The notes beneath the pieces are model-generated. The model was not told where the DNA came from and searched no databases. It saw only the letters and a program-made list of their open reading frames with translations. Of a DNA stretch of 64,000 nucleotides, positions 33,421 through 45,600 are shown one piece after another (position 1 is the first letter of the stretch; the number at the start of each line of letters is the position of its first letter). Location of the stretch: contig CM020619.1 in NCBI GenBank assembly GCA_009829735.1, forward strand, positions 1,804,590-1,868,589. Direction: 5' to 3'. Made by a program: the position numbers and the translations under genes. Source of the DNA: Pyropia yezoensis. Its lineage: Eukaryota > Rhodophyta > Bangiophyceae > Bangiales > Bangiaceae.

Positions 33421-35063
33421 CAGGGTGGCGATAACCCGGTACCGGTACTGGTCGTCGGCGAGACCACTCCCCTGGCGTCTGGTGACAGGTTGGGTGGTTT
33501 TGTCTCCAAGGAGCAGCCCTCATTGGTGGCTCCTAAGCAAGTCGAGAATGAGGGGTTCCGGTCCTGCTGGTTGTGCCAGAAAGAGGACCACCTGTCTTAT
33601 CAGTGCCCGACCATCCCCAAGGATCTCCAGGAGAGGCTCCAGCGCCAAGGACTGGTGTTTGCCAAGGCGGTCAACTGGGCTGACCGGCGGGCGCCCACTA
33701 AGACGGACAAGGCTCAGGTATATGCGGTCCTGGTGGCAACCTTGCAGAGTATCACCGAGTCTCTAACCAAGGAAGCCCCTACGGACTTTGACCTGGAAGC
33801 CGAGACCTCCAATGAGTCATCAGGATCGGGAAGCGAGTAGGACAGGCGCTCCCCCCAAACGTCTTCCCGAACGTCCGACGGCAGGGTTCTTCCACTCGTT
33901 CTCCCCTTATTCTCCGGGAGAAAGGACGGCGGTTACCCGTTCAAGCAGTAGCCACTTTGACACCCTGTTTGTTCAAGGGGACCCTGCTCGTCCTGCGTAA
34001 AGACAACCTGAAGATTAATGCTCGTATGCGTGTTGGGGATGGCCTCTCCCAAGATGTTTCTCCGGTGGTCGACACGGGAACTGGCCCAAGCGTCATCACT
34101 GAGAACCTGATTCCTCCGGGCTTGCGCCGACAAGCCTGGAGAGCGCCTACTAAGACCCGGATTGTACACGCTTCGGGTCAAACTTTACGACCGCTTGGCT
34201 GCGTTCCTGTCGCCATCTATGGCAACAATGAACCAATGCTCTTTCCCTTTCTCGTCGTCAAGACCCTCTCGGTCCCCCTTATCCTAGGCTGGGACTTCCA
34301 GAAGCAGCATGTCAAGAGCATCCTACCTGGAGAAGGAAAGGTGCAGTTCAACCACGGATTCGTGTCACCGGTGCTGGAACATCTGGACACCGAGGTTCGG
34401 GTGGTCATGTGCAAGAAGGACCGTACCCCGCCCTTTACCTTGACTCTCTTCAAACCTGTGCTTCTTCCTCCGCGCTCGGAATGCAAGGTTCAAGTGCCTA
34501 CCCGGACGACGGGTCAATGCCTGATCTACGGACGCAAGGAATTTCTAGCGAAACACCGGTTATATGTGGCTCATGGGCATCACAAGAACGTGAAGAGGCA
34601 CGTCCCATTCTCCGTGCTTGTCGTTAACGTGAGCCGGAAGCAGGTAACCCTCGCCAAGGGCACTCAAGTTGGTACGGCCGAGCCTTATCGAGGCTATGCC
34701 CGTGCCCTGAGCAAGCAGGATCTCTTGAACCTGCGACAAGAACTGAAGTCCAACCTGTCAGCCCTGAGCGGACCTCCAGAACAAGCCCAAGCGACTGGCG
34801 ATGGCCCATCACCTGAACCGCCTCCGCCCAAGATGCCGAAAGTCAATCAACATAATGTTCCTCTCGACCTGTAAAAGGCTCTGGAAAAGCTTCTCCTTGG
34901 ATACCGGCATCTATAGACTGGGGAGCTGGGCAAGATGGACGCCACGCTACACCAGATTCAACTCAAGCCGGATGCTAAGCCTGTACACCTGCAGCCGTAC
35001 CGTGCCGGACCACATCGCCGGGACGAGATGGAGGAGCAGGTTAACAAGACGCTCAAGATGGAT

Positions 35064-35707
35064 TGTAGCAATATGGATGACCGTAATGTGACCCTAATCT
35101 AGGGGGGCTACTTCTAACCTATAACTGTCATTTTGAGAGTTTGCACTGGTCACGGTATCCGCGAGTTGCGTATGACCAGAGTGACTTGCATCTTGGGGTG
35201 AAGGGTAGTTAGTGGTGTCTCCGAGGGTTCATTACGAGGGGGCCGGCGGCGGATCTACCGCCCGCCATGGTAGAACAACAAACCCCTCCCATTTGGGCTC
35301 CCATCTTGGTCCCGTGGCTTGCGCTCCAAGGACAGCAACCTTGGCCTCCCGGTGACGTTGGTGCCGATCCCCCTTGGTGTGTTCCCTGAGACTGGACGTG
35401 CGACGGAATTCTATTGTGCTACATTGGTGGTGCAGCAGGGGACGGGTTTCCGTCCCCCTTGTGGTGACGCCGTCTTCGGCCCTGGCACACGGATAGGGAT
35501 CCGGTCCTTTTCTTGTACTCGTGGTGTTCTGTCGCGATCTGATCGATTGTGTTGAGCTGTTACCTTTGACTGTGATCTACTGTTACTCTCCCCATTCTAC
35601 CCCCTCGCTCTTTTATTCGTGGTGACTGTTACGTCAGTTGACTGATTGTGACTATGTCTACCCAAGAGACGGGGAACGTTCAGGATGACGGACCGGCGTC
35701 GACGCCG
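35064..35707 (+). mobile_element. C1: LTR, leader and gag start of a family C element
   Basis: Fossil. LTR 35064-35423 (360 bp, TGTAGCAATATGG to TGTGCTACA), then a primer-site-like TTGGTGGTGCAGCAGGGGAC (35424-35443), a leader, and an ATG at 35654 opening MSTQETGNVQDDGPASTP, probably gag. It ends at 35707 where C2 begins in the opposite orientation. C1 itself lies inside the RT of B3 (left flank TGGAT). Confidence 0.75.
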
Positions 35708-36654
35708 TGTAGCACAATAGGTATCCGTTGCACGTCCTCTCTCAGGGAACACTCGCCAGTGGGGATTGGCACCAACGTCACCGGGAGGCCAAGGTTGCTG
35801 TCCTTGGAGCGCAAGCCACGGGACCAAGATGGGAGCCCAAATGGGAGGGGTTTGTTGTTCTACCATGGCCGGCGGCGGATTCGCCGCCGGCCCCCTCATT
35901 ATAAACCCTCGGAGACACCACTAACTACCCTCCACCCCAAGATGCAAGTCCCTCTGGTCATACGCAACTCGCGGATACCGTGACCAGTACGGACTCCCAA
36001 TTTGAAAGTTGCAGGATAGAAGTAGCCCCCCTAAATTCGGGTCGCAATACGGCCATCCATATTGCTACATATCCCCCCCTTAGGTTCGGCCCGTCCTCGG
36101 GCCGATCCGCATTCGTTCTTCGAATGTAAGTGGTCACGCGACCGGTTACCAGTCGGGCGGGCTTTGCGCCCTCTCGCCACAGCCACCCCTTTCCGGGATG
36201 ACCTCAGGGGGGTACCCCCCTCCGTATGACCCCGAAGCGATCCGTTTTCCGGACCGTTGAATTCCCGATACGGGTAGTGAGTCACGACCCCCTCCCCTGT
36301 GGGGACGGGTTGTAAGCGTATCCGCCACCAGTCATCTGGTGGTAGGGCAGCCTTACTCGCGTGAACGAGTGGGTGCGAGGTTGCCCGCTTTTCGCGGGTG
36401 CCGTTGCGGGTTGACCCGCCCTCAATCCTCCCGTGAGGGGCGTGGGTTCGGCCCAGGTACCTGGGTGGAGCGCGCTCGTAGCTCCGTGTGGCGCGGGTCG
36501 CCCTGCGCTTCTGTGCTGCCCCTCGTCGGAGTTTCAGTGGTCATAAGCGCGGGTACCCACGCTTCCCCGGCTCATCCCGGTTTGTCATACCGGGCTGGGT
36601 CGTAGCCGGCGACGGCTTGTGGGCACGGGGGACCCCTGCCACCCGGGCTTCATC

Positions 36655-39162
36655 ATGTCCGACCCCGAGGTACTCGGGGAGGAGGAAGACCTCGTTGTCC
36701 CGGAGGAGATGGAGGACGACGCACCGGTCGGCCCGACCCCCTCCGGGTGCTTCCTGGCTAGCTCGTCGGACTACGACACGCCGGTGGCCGTCCGCTTGTC
36801 GGCCGGGGGACTGTCGTCCGTTTGTAGCGGAACGACGGCGCCGTCGGTTGGCGGTCGACCGCGGATGGCTTCTTTTACTCCTTCTCTTCCGGCTCCCTCT
36901 CTTCCGCCTGCCCGGGTGGCGCCTGGTGCCGGCGGGGCTATGCTTCCCGACGGTGCTTCCGGCGGCGGTTGAGGCGTTTCCCTGCCGGCTCCGGCGGGAC
37001 AAGGTGCTGCGGGTGCCCGTCTGCCCCTCCCTCGAGACGGGGCGAGCGTCGAAGGTGGTGGTGGTGGTGGCGCTTTGCCCCGCGTAGCGGGGCAAGACGG
37101 TGCGGGTGCCCGCTCGGCCGGCGTTCCGGCCCTGGGGGCTGTACCTGTGCCCTCCTCGTCCGAGGCGGGGGCGACGTCGGCGGGTGATGCCGGCGACGGT
37201 ACTCTACCCACGGTGCCGCGGGCGGCAAGCGGTCAAGACGCTTCTTCTCTGATGGCGGTCGACACCGGGAGTTACTCCGGGCGGGCGCCCGCCCTTCTTT
37301 TTCCTCCCCGACCCCGGGCTCGTGCGCCGGCGCCTCTTTCTGTGGGTGTCCCGCCGACGCCGGCGCTTCTTCCTGGGCCTGCTCGGGTTGCCCCTCTTGG
37401 CGGTTGCCCCGGTTCATCCGGTGGTGGAGTGGCCTCGCTTGGTGGCGGCGACGCCGCTGCGGTGGGACACCCCCCGATGTCGGTCTCCGAGATGGTGGCT
37501 CGGGTACGTCGCCTAACCGTCCCCGAGACGATGGACTCTGGCGGTCGGATGCGGGTGGACTTCCACCCGCCGGACTACCTCGGTGGTGCCTCCCGTCCGG
37601 TCCCGCTGGGCCCCTCTTGGGAGCGGGAGTTGGCTCGGCTGGTCGCCCAGCCGGACGCCTTTCGCGTCGAGCATCATTGGGTTCTGAGTCAGCCGGATGA
37701 CCGGCATGCTGAACTTTGGCGTGCCCGGGTCGGGCGGCCTGAGGTTGCCCTCCATCCCGCTTTCGGGGTGTGTGACTTGGTTGCTCCCGCGTTGCCGCGG
37801 GAGGTGGATTACCCCGCTGGTGCCCGTGGGGTCGCTGCTTCGCAGGCCCCCGTGGCGTTCGGGCGGCCTGTGCCTGGGACCAACCGATATCCCGGTTTGG
37901 ATTACTACCCGGGGGACCCCCCGTATCTGTGGCTGACGCCAGCTTTCCCGCCCATGGCTGGGCTGAAGTCCGCGTCGAGCTAGCGTCGCAACCATGGTGT
38001 CATGGCGGACCCGTTCCGCACTTTTATCACGTGCGTGTTGCAGACCGGTAACGGTCGTGCCCCAGTGTACAATCTGTTGCGCCCGCCTGGGTGGCAAGAG
38101 GGGTGGGAGCCCGCCCCGGCTTTCCGGTTTGGCACCGGTCGCTGCCTTCGTTACTTCGGCAGTGTGTTGGCCTCCCGGTCTACGCATGCGCTGCAGGGTG
38201 TCTTCACCTTGGAGGTTACCCTCGGCCAGGTCTCCTTTTTCCTGCTGTCGGCTCGCCGACAGGGCCGCCTGTTCCATCTTCCGACGGGCGTCCGTCGGCA
38301 CCTTGGGGAGATAGGCGTTACCGCCATTGCGGAAGGGACGGGTCTTACGCTTGAGTTGGCGGCGCTGGTGGCCGTTCACGATGCCGTGAACTGGTCGGCG
38401 GTGGCAACCTTGCCCCCGTTTCGGGACCCGCAGCCGGGAACGCTCCCGCTGCCTCGCCACTCACTCCGTGTCCGCCGAGTTATCTCGGGGGAGGATGGCT
38501 ACCAAGGGTGGGCGTCCACCGAGTCGGTTCCTGACCTGGGTATTCCCGTGGTCCTTCCTGACCCTCTCCAGGAGATGACCTCCTGGTTCGGTAGCCCGAC
38601 CCCTGTGGGTCGCCGTCGCCGTGAGTGGGACTCCACCGGTGGGGGCCGTGAGACGTATCGTCGTCGTGCAGAGTTCCGCCGGGTTCCCGGTGGCCGTTAT
38701 GCCTAGAAGCCTGGTGCTTCTTCGCGGCCGTTCCGTGCTCCTTACCCGGCACCGCCGGCTCCGGTGGTGGCTGTGTCTTCACAGCCGGCTCCGACTCCAG
38801 TCCCTCCGGTTGCGCCGGTGGCTTCGACGGGTCCTGTCGTGCCTGACGGGGGTACCCGTTTATGGTATGAGGGCGTATCCGCCCTCATCTCTCGTGAGTT
38901 TTCGGGGGCGCCCCCGGTTAGCTGGGGGGATATTCCCCCTGGTGGAGCGGTGGTTGGCACGGCGCGCTGCCTCGACTGGGTGCTGAGCCGCCTCCAGATG
39001 GCAGTGGAGTCTGTAGAGGCTGGTCACAGCACTCTGCTGGAGCTCTGCACTGAGGTAACTCAGGCGATTGAACGGCGTGAGGTAGCCGACCGCTGGAGCT
39101 CGGAAGTGTACGCGACGACGCGGGACAGGCCCCCTTCCACTGGCGGGGGTAACCCCTATTGA
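36655..39162 (+). pseudogene. Antisense accessory ORF of C2
   Basis: Plus-strand coding region facing pol. The ATG at 36655 (MSDPEVLGEEEDLVVPEEME) opens an acidic then Ala/Pro/Gly-rich N-terminus. The conserved middle has MVARVRRLTVPETMDSGG, GRPEVALHPAFGVCDLVAPA, then GRLFHLPTGVRRHLGEIG and LELAALVAVHDAVNWSAV (about 38000-38400). These align with GMLWHLPLRLIQGLEQLT and LTLLEEMLRLHKFIEWES of A1. The C-terminal block (LQMAVESVEAGHSTLLELCT) is helical. About two to three breaks. No known domain recognised. Confidence 0.65.
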
Positions 39163-39434
39163 TGGTTGTGGGTGTGAGGGTGAGGGACCCGGTGACCCTT
39201 ATGGTGGCCGGGTACTAGTGAGTATAAACTCATCTCCCTCGGGGGCTTTGCTTGCCTCTGTTTGTTGCTCTAAGGGATACCGCTTCTGGCTCAGTGGTGC
39301 CTTGCCCCTCGTCCACCTTCTTCCGGTTGGTCAGTACTTGGGGAGGTCATCCTCCTGTGTAAGCTTCCGATTACTTCGATATTATCGTAGTTACTTTACC
39401 CTTTGAGTTATCTTATGAGGTTCGGTGCCCCCTT

Positions 39435-39530
39435 AGTTACCTAAGCTTGGCTTTGACCTAGTAACCTAAGTCTGCCTTGACTTAGTAACCTAAATCTGCA
39501 TTAACTTAGTAACCTAAGTCTGCCTTATCC
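39435..39530. repeat. Four 24-bp tandem repeats between converging ORFs of C2
   Basis: Unit AGTAACCTAAGTCTGCCTTG plus four bases, four imperfect copies. Each holds a small palindrome (TTAGTTACCTAA/TTAGTAACCTAA type). It sits between the stop of the antisense ORF (39162) and the end of pol (39676). Confidence 0.85.
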
Positions 39531-39675
39531 ATGTCACACCCTACTTAGTAAGTCTAAGCTCCGCCCCCCAACAGCCGAAGTCGGTGCGGTTGGGTAGTTA
39601 CAATAGGCGGCGTCGCCTCATGTAAGGCATGAGGAGTTGGCAGGGTATATTTGCTGCCTGTTCCCAGGTGGGTGC

Positions 39676-42649
39676 TCAGTCGTATCCGAACCACATTCCC
39701 TTGACGGACCAGGGTTCTGGTATGTCAGGGTGAGTATGGCCGACGATGCTCTCTACTTGGTATGGGATTCCATCCGGACCCACTGGGTCATCTGACCGGT
39801 GGGTGGTAAGAGCTTCATGTAGCAACCCAGCCGGTACCGGCTGAGGATGTTCCGGCTTCGGTGCCGGTGTGACATCGTTAGTACTTATGCGTTGTACCTC
39901 CGTATCGGAGTGGAGGATAGCAGAGTGGTCATCTCTGTGGAGGATCTGGAACGGTCCCTTGACCGGTTGCATGAGCTTGTTCCCTCGGAACTTCTGGTGT
40001 GTGATGTAGACCCAATTCCCGGTGATCAGGGTTGCGTTGCGCACCCGTAGTCGGGCGTCGAAGTTCTTCTCGTACCGAAGTTGAGTCCGATCAAGGGCAC
40101 CCTTGAGTTTAGGTATCATCCATGATAGCCTGGACAACCAAGCGAGGTGTATACGTTCGGCCAGTCGGCCCTTCGGTGTGTCATACCGAGTGCACCTGCC
40201 TGGTAGCAGCGTCAGGTTACTGACGCCCATTGGCATGACCCACTCTAGTGGTGCGATGTTCGTGCTTCGGTGTGGCCTGGCATTGTATGCACGGGTGAGT
40301 ACGGACAGGAGCCTGTCCCAAGTGTTCGTGTGTTCGGCCACGTAGCACTGTAGCATCTTGACGATAGTGCGGTTGAACCGCTCCACCTGCCCGTTGGTTT
40401 CCGGGTGGTAGTCGGATGCCCGACGTGGTTCGATCCCGAACATGCCCATGACCTTCGTGCAGAAGGCTGACGTAAGGTTTGCTCCGTTGTCGGAGAGGAG
40501 TTGCTTCAAGACTCCGTATGCACTGATCCAGTGGTCAACCACTGCGTTCATGATGGTGTATGCCGTATCATCCGGGATAGCTGCCGCTCGTGACAGCTTA
40601 GACTTGCTCGTGTGGCCCATCGGGTGGGAATAGTTTCATAGCAGACGCCTGCCTATGTAGACTCATGCGGTTACGTGCACACGGGTGGCATCCCCTTACG
40701 TGGTCGACCACGTCGACGGCCGTTGCTGGCCAGTAGAAGAACCTTCGCATTGCTGCGAACATGCGTGAACCCCCCGGATGTCCGGCTGTGGGGTTCTCGT
40801 GTTCCCGTTCCATGACGGCTTGCCGTAAGGACACGGGAACCACGACTTGATGTCGTCCATCGGCGGGTGCCCGCCGGTATATGAGTCCGTCTTCTTTCTC
40901 TGAGAAGATACCGGCCGTACCGGCCAGGAGGTTAGCACGATGGCGTCTACAGTCGTCGTCATTGGCTTGTGCCTCGTGGAAGTCCGCGAGGGTTAGTGGG
41001 CACGCACTGTGTGCCATGGTATGATCAACCATACCTTGGGTGGCGTTACCTACCATGCAGACCGGTACCACCGGGATGTCCTTGTCCACCTGTCGGGTAT
41101 CCCCGCTCGGGGTGTCGAGTCTAGACAGTGCGTCTTCCAGATCGTGGGTCGACTCAGCCTTATACACGGTACGGTAGTCGTGCTCGGCCATCTTCAGCCT
41201 CCACCGGGCGAGCCGTCCGTGGCTGTCCGAATCCTTGTCACCAAGGTTGAGGAGCCATCGTAGGGGTTCGTGGTCGGACCTCACGATGAACCTGGAGCCC
41301 TCCAGGTATGGACGGAGCAGTTGCACTGCCCATATAACTCTGAGGCACTCACGCTCGGTGGCACTATAGGTACGTTCAGCCGGGTTGAGTGTCCGGCTGA
41401 AGTACCCTACCGGACGTAGGTCCGGGATAACGTTATCAATACCGATCAAAGTCTCTCCCTGTAACAGGGTGCATCCCACTTGTGTATCACACGCATCGAC
41501 ATCGATGACGAAGGTCCCTCGTCTGTGCGGTAACGCAAGGACGGGTGGGGACAGTAGGGCTCGCTTCAGCGACTCGAATGCTTCCTCTTCGATTGGCGCA
41601 GGGGGTTGGAGTCCCTTGGGCAACGTGCTGCTCGTCAGAACCGTTAACGGTTTGGCTATCCGAGCGAAGTCCTTGACGAACCGTCGGTATACGTTGCACA
41701 TTCCCAGGAAGCTCTTGAGCTGCGTATGGGTGTTAGGGAACTTGGCATCCCGGAGTGCCCGGGTATTGGCCTCGAGTACCCCTAGTTTACCAGGGGTTAT
41801 CTGGTGGCCCAGATACTCGACCGTCTGTTGGAAGAAGGCGCACTTCTTCAGACGCAGGGTTACCCCGGCATTCCTCAAGAGGGAGAGTACCTCGTCGACA
41901 TGTTGCACATGGTCATCCATGTTACGCGAGAAGACGTTGACGTCATCGAGGTACACTAGGCAGTTACGCCACTTCACTCCCGACAGTATAATGTCGATAG
42001 CCCGCTGGAAGGTAGCGGGGGCGTTGGACAATCCGAAGAGCATCCTTAGGAACTCGTACACTCCACTTTGACAGACGGACGCTGTCTTGGGGATATCCTC
42101 TTCTGCCACTGGGATTTGCCAGTACCCAGCATTGCAGTCGATGGTCGTAAACACCGTTGCTTCCCCCAGGGAGTCGATGCATTCATCCATCCTTGGTAAA
42201 GGGTATGAGTCCTTCTTGGTAACCAAGTTGAGGCGTCTATAGTCGATGCAGAACGAGGGGTTTGATCCTTCTTCGGTACGATGACGACTGGGGCACCCCA
42301 CTCCGACATCAATGGTCGGATCACCTTAGCTTCGCTCATCCTCTTCACTTCTCCATCAACGATCTCTCGTTGCATAGGTCCCGCTCGGTGCGGTTGTGAC
42401 CGGGCGGGTCGTGCGCCTGGTACCAAGTCTATACGATGTTGGGTTGCCCCAATGGTACCCAAGGCCCCGCCGGTCCACATGACGTCATGCTTAGACCACG
42501 TGGTGGCCAATTCACTGTCCCGCCTCTCGACGGATGGCTTGGATACTACGCCGTTGGATGACCAGAGTCCTGTTCTGGCCGCGACGACCAGGTCGGCGCA
42601 GGCCCTGACGAAGAGGAACCCCAAGGGGTTAGGCCCGATCACTCTCTAA
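39676..42649 (-). CDS. pol: pol of C2 (RT, RNase H, integrase, chromodomain-like end)
   Basis: Family C polyprotein, minus strand. RT: FCIDYRRLNLVTKKDSYPLP, the catalytic YLDD in CLVYLDDVNVFSR (about 41935-41975), FLGMCNVYRRFV. RNase H: FVIDVDACDTQVGCTLLQ, YSATERECLRVIWAV, LEDALSRLD. Integrase: zinc-binding HENPTAGHPGG with CHPCARN (about 40680-40800), then the core with LLSDNGANLT and YHPETNGQVERFNRT (about 40370-40510), a GPF/GPY-like module (VKGPFQILHRDD) and a chromodomain-like end. Enzymes copy the element's RNA and join the DNA to the genome. About two breaks. Confidence 0.88.
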
Positions 42650-45600
42650 GAGTTGACTGATGCTCAGGCCGCTGATATTTTCTGCAGGAAGCACCTCTCG
42701 AAGAAGCGCCGACCGCTCCGGAGGATGCCAAATGGCAGAGAAATGCGTTCTATTTCCTTAACAAGGACGGAGTGCTCTGCCGCCGGTCCTTCCTGGGAGG
42801 AAATACCCAGTGCGTGGTTCCAGAGACACTCAAACAGCTTCTCCTAGAAGCGTATCAGGAGTCGCCTTTCGCGGGTCACCCTGGCTCAAGGCGCATGTAT
42901 CGTACTATGCGCCGCCGGCTCTACTCGCCCACCATGGTGGTGGATGTGTATGGACACGTACACGGCTGTGCACGGTGCGCCCATAGTCGGGTGGGGGACG
43001 TCCGGCATACGTCGGATATAAAATGATTCCCCGCGACTTAACCTTTCCAGTCGGTGGCGATGGACCTTTTGGGTCCCCTTCCCACCTCGGAGAATGGGTA
43101 TACAATGATCCTAGTGTTCTGTGACCGCTTCACGAAGCTGGTAAGGGCGATACCCCTAAGGGCACAACTGCATTGAAGGTGTCATCAACGTTCATTGACC
43201 ACTGGGTGGCTGCCTATGGCATTCCCGATTCTGCCCTTACGGATACTGGCGCGCAGTTTGCGGCTGTGTATTTCCAGGGCGTGATGGGGTTGCTGGGCAT
43301 TGCCACCAACTATCCGTCGCCATATCACCCCCAGACCAATAGTCAGGTGGAAAGATATAACAAAACCGTTATGCGGCAACTGCGCACGTTCTCATCGAAG
43401 CACCAGCGAGAGTGGGAAAGGCATCTGTCCCTTCTCGCCGCAGCGCCTGATACGCAAGTGCAAACGAGTACGGGGGTTGCCCCCCTTATCTTCGTCAGCC
43501 CACGTCGGCTTGAGGTCGACAATGTCAAACATCTGCCGCAGGTTCGACCGAAGGACGAACAGGAGCCTAGCCCCGAATCGTTGGCTCTTCAATATGTGCA
43601 GGATCTGCGAAAGCTAATCCCGGCGGCTCGGAAGAACCTGTCTGAGGCCCAACTGGCCTACAAACGCGTGTTTGACGCCGGTCTACAACATAAGAATGAG
43701 GACCTCACACAAGGTGACTGTGTCTTCGTGAATTCGCACGCTAAGCGAAAGACTATGATTTCTAGTCGGGCACGGGGCCCGTATATGGTTCTGAGAGCGG
43801 ATGGCCACAGGTTTCTAATTGAAACCCCAGACGGAGAACAATTGCTAAGCAGTGATAATATCACGAAGGCTCCCAGTCCTCAAAACGGGAGTTCCATCCG
43901 GCAGAGGGCACGGGAGGCCCGTGATGCTTACAGCGCGCGAGGTCCTGAAGATGCTCCAGGGCAGGACGTGTTCGAAAGAATGGTCGACCATGTCTGGGTT
44001 GAGAGGGCCATAGGGCCCAAGTTGGATTTTCGGGTACGGTGGTTTGGCCACTGTCCCGACGGGAACACTTGGCACCAGCAGAAGGGCATTCCCAGGGAAC
44101 ACCTACGGCGGTACTTCGGCAGGAAAAAACTCCCTCTGGTGGGGTTGCAGCATTCTAGCCGTCTGTTTCCCGATGAAGATTCGGAAGAAGACGAGTAGCG
44201 GAGGGGCTTATCCCCTTCTCTAGCTGCATGTTCATTAATCTGAACACCCAGAACCAATAAGCTCTCCCCCTAGGGGAGGGGATGGCTAACCCACCCCTCC
44301 CAAACCCCATCTCTCGCTGTCTCCTAGGGGGACTGATACCGACCGTAGCCAGAGGCCCGACCGCCACCTCGAGGGTCCGCAAGCGGACCACGCCAGTGGG
44401 CCTTCTTCGCCGCTTGACAGAGAAAGAGTCCCAGAATAGCCATCTGCGTATCCGCGTTGGCGCGGTGAATCTCCCGCATCAGGCGCTCCCGAAGCGGCTC
44501 AACCGAAAGGAGAGGCGAAACCACTCCCGGGATATCGCGCCACTCCCCACGGGTGGACGTGATGACCGCCAACTAGTTGGCTAGACCCGTGCAGGCCCGA
44601 GAAAGGGACATCACGGGGGAGTCCCACACCGCCCCTGAAAGAGGCGGCAAGGCCCCAAAAACGCGCTCTTAGGCCACCTCCGCCGTCCCCGCAAGGGGGC
44701 ACGGCATGGAAAGAGGGTAACCTCCCCAATGGAAGTCGGGTACAGGCTGCGGCACGAGGGCCGTCCGCCCTTGAGGCATCTGGACCATTTGTCCAGGGAA
44801 GTACCTCCCTACTCGCGTGGGAGGCCGGCGCACTCGACCTGCATCAGGCGCGGTAGTCGGTCGACTGGGGCCAGGCCCCGATCCATACAGCTCCTGGCCA
44901 AAGGAGGGTAGAAGCGGCCCCTTCTCTTCAAGGTGGGGCTCCAGGGGAAGAACACGTTCAGGCGGGGATAACCCGCTCACATAAGGAAGGTCCTCGTGGC
45001 CCATCCCCTCCCGAAGTTGGAGGACCCCCTCGAAGGCCAGCGCTAGGCTAGAACGCACCACCTTGCGGGGGTGCTCAGCCGAACCAAGGAAGGAGGGTGT
45101 AGCCAAGCGATGGACCTGCTCCACCAGGTCGAAGGCGGCCTCCAAAAGAGCCGCCATCTCAGACTTACCCGGACACAACGCCGACGGCGTCAGCCGTCGG
45201 ATAGCCTCCACCACTGGCAAATGAATAAGGCACACGTGGCCCTGGTAGCGGATGGCCCCAGCCAGGACGCCGGCCGTAGCTACCCTCCAACAAACGGAGA
45301 AGCTCCCCATCACCGCCGCATCGGCGGGGCCCTTGATCATGACGCTCCCCCGAAGGGCGGGCACTTCGCCAACACGCACGGCCATACAACGCTGCACCTC
45401 AAACTCATCTCACCACTGGGGGGTGAGGGGAATGTACTTTGTTCGGTCGGGGACGGAGAAGGCCTCCACCTCCTTTTGCTTCGCCGTGGCGATATCGCAA
45501 TGACGTACACGGAAGCGCCACTCCGCCAAGGCGGGGCGCAGGAAGAAGCCAGGGTCGTCAACCCCCCGTGCGGGGGGCGAGCCTGGGTAGCATTTCAGAT

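Larger units (their letters stand above)
31299..35063 (+). mobile_element. B3: 5' part of a Ty3/gypsy-like element, family B
   Basis: Fossil with 5' LTR (31299-31870), primer-site-like GTGGAGCAGCAGGGGA (about 31877-31892), gag (32080-33420), CCHC knuckle (CWLCQKEDHLSYQC, 33565-33606), aspartic protease (about 34055-34400) and the very start of RT (GELGKMDATLHQIQLKPDAK, about 34920-34980). It ends at 35063, where the LTR of C1 begins inside its pol. Only a few breaks besides the truncation. Confidence 0.87.
35708..42649 (-). mobile_element. C2: Ty3/gypsy-like element, family C, 5' truncated
   Basis: Fossil in minus sense. From the right: pol (39676-42649), a 24-bp tandem repeat spacer (39435-39530), an antisense ORF on the plus strand (36655-39162), a purine tract beside the LTR (the complement of ATCCCCCCCTTAGG, about 36070-36085), and a 3' LTR (35708-36069, 362 bp). 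The gag-protease end is missing where D begins. About two to three breaks in pol. Inserted into C1 gag; the two family C LTRs lie in inverted orientation 284 bp apart. Confidence 0.85.
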
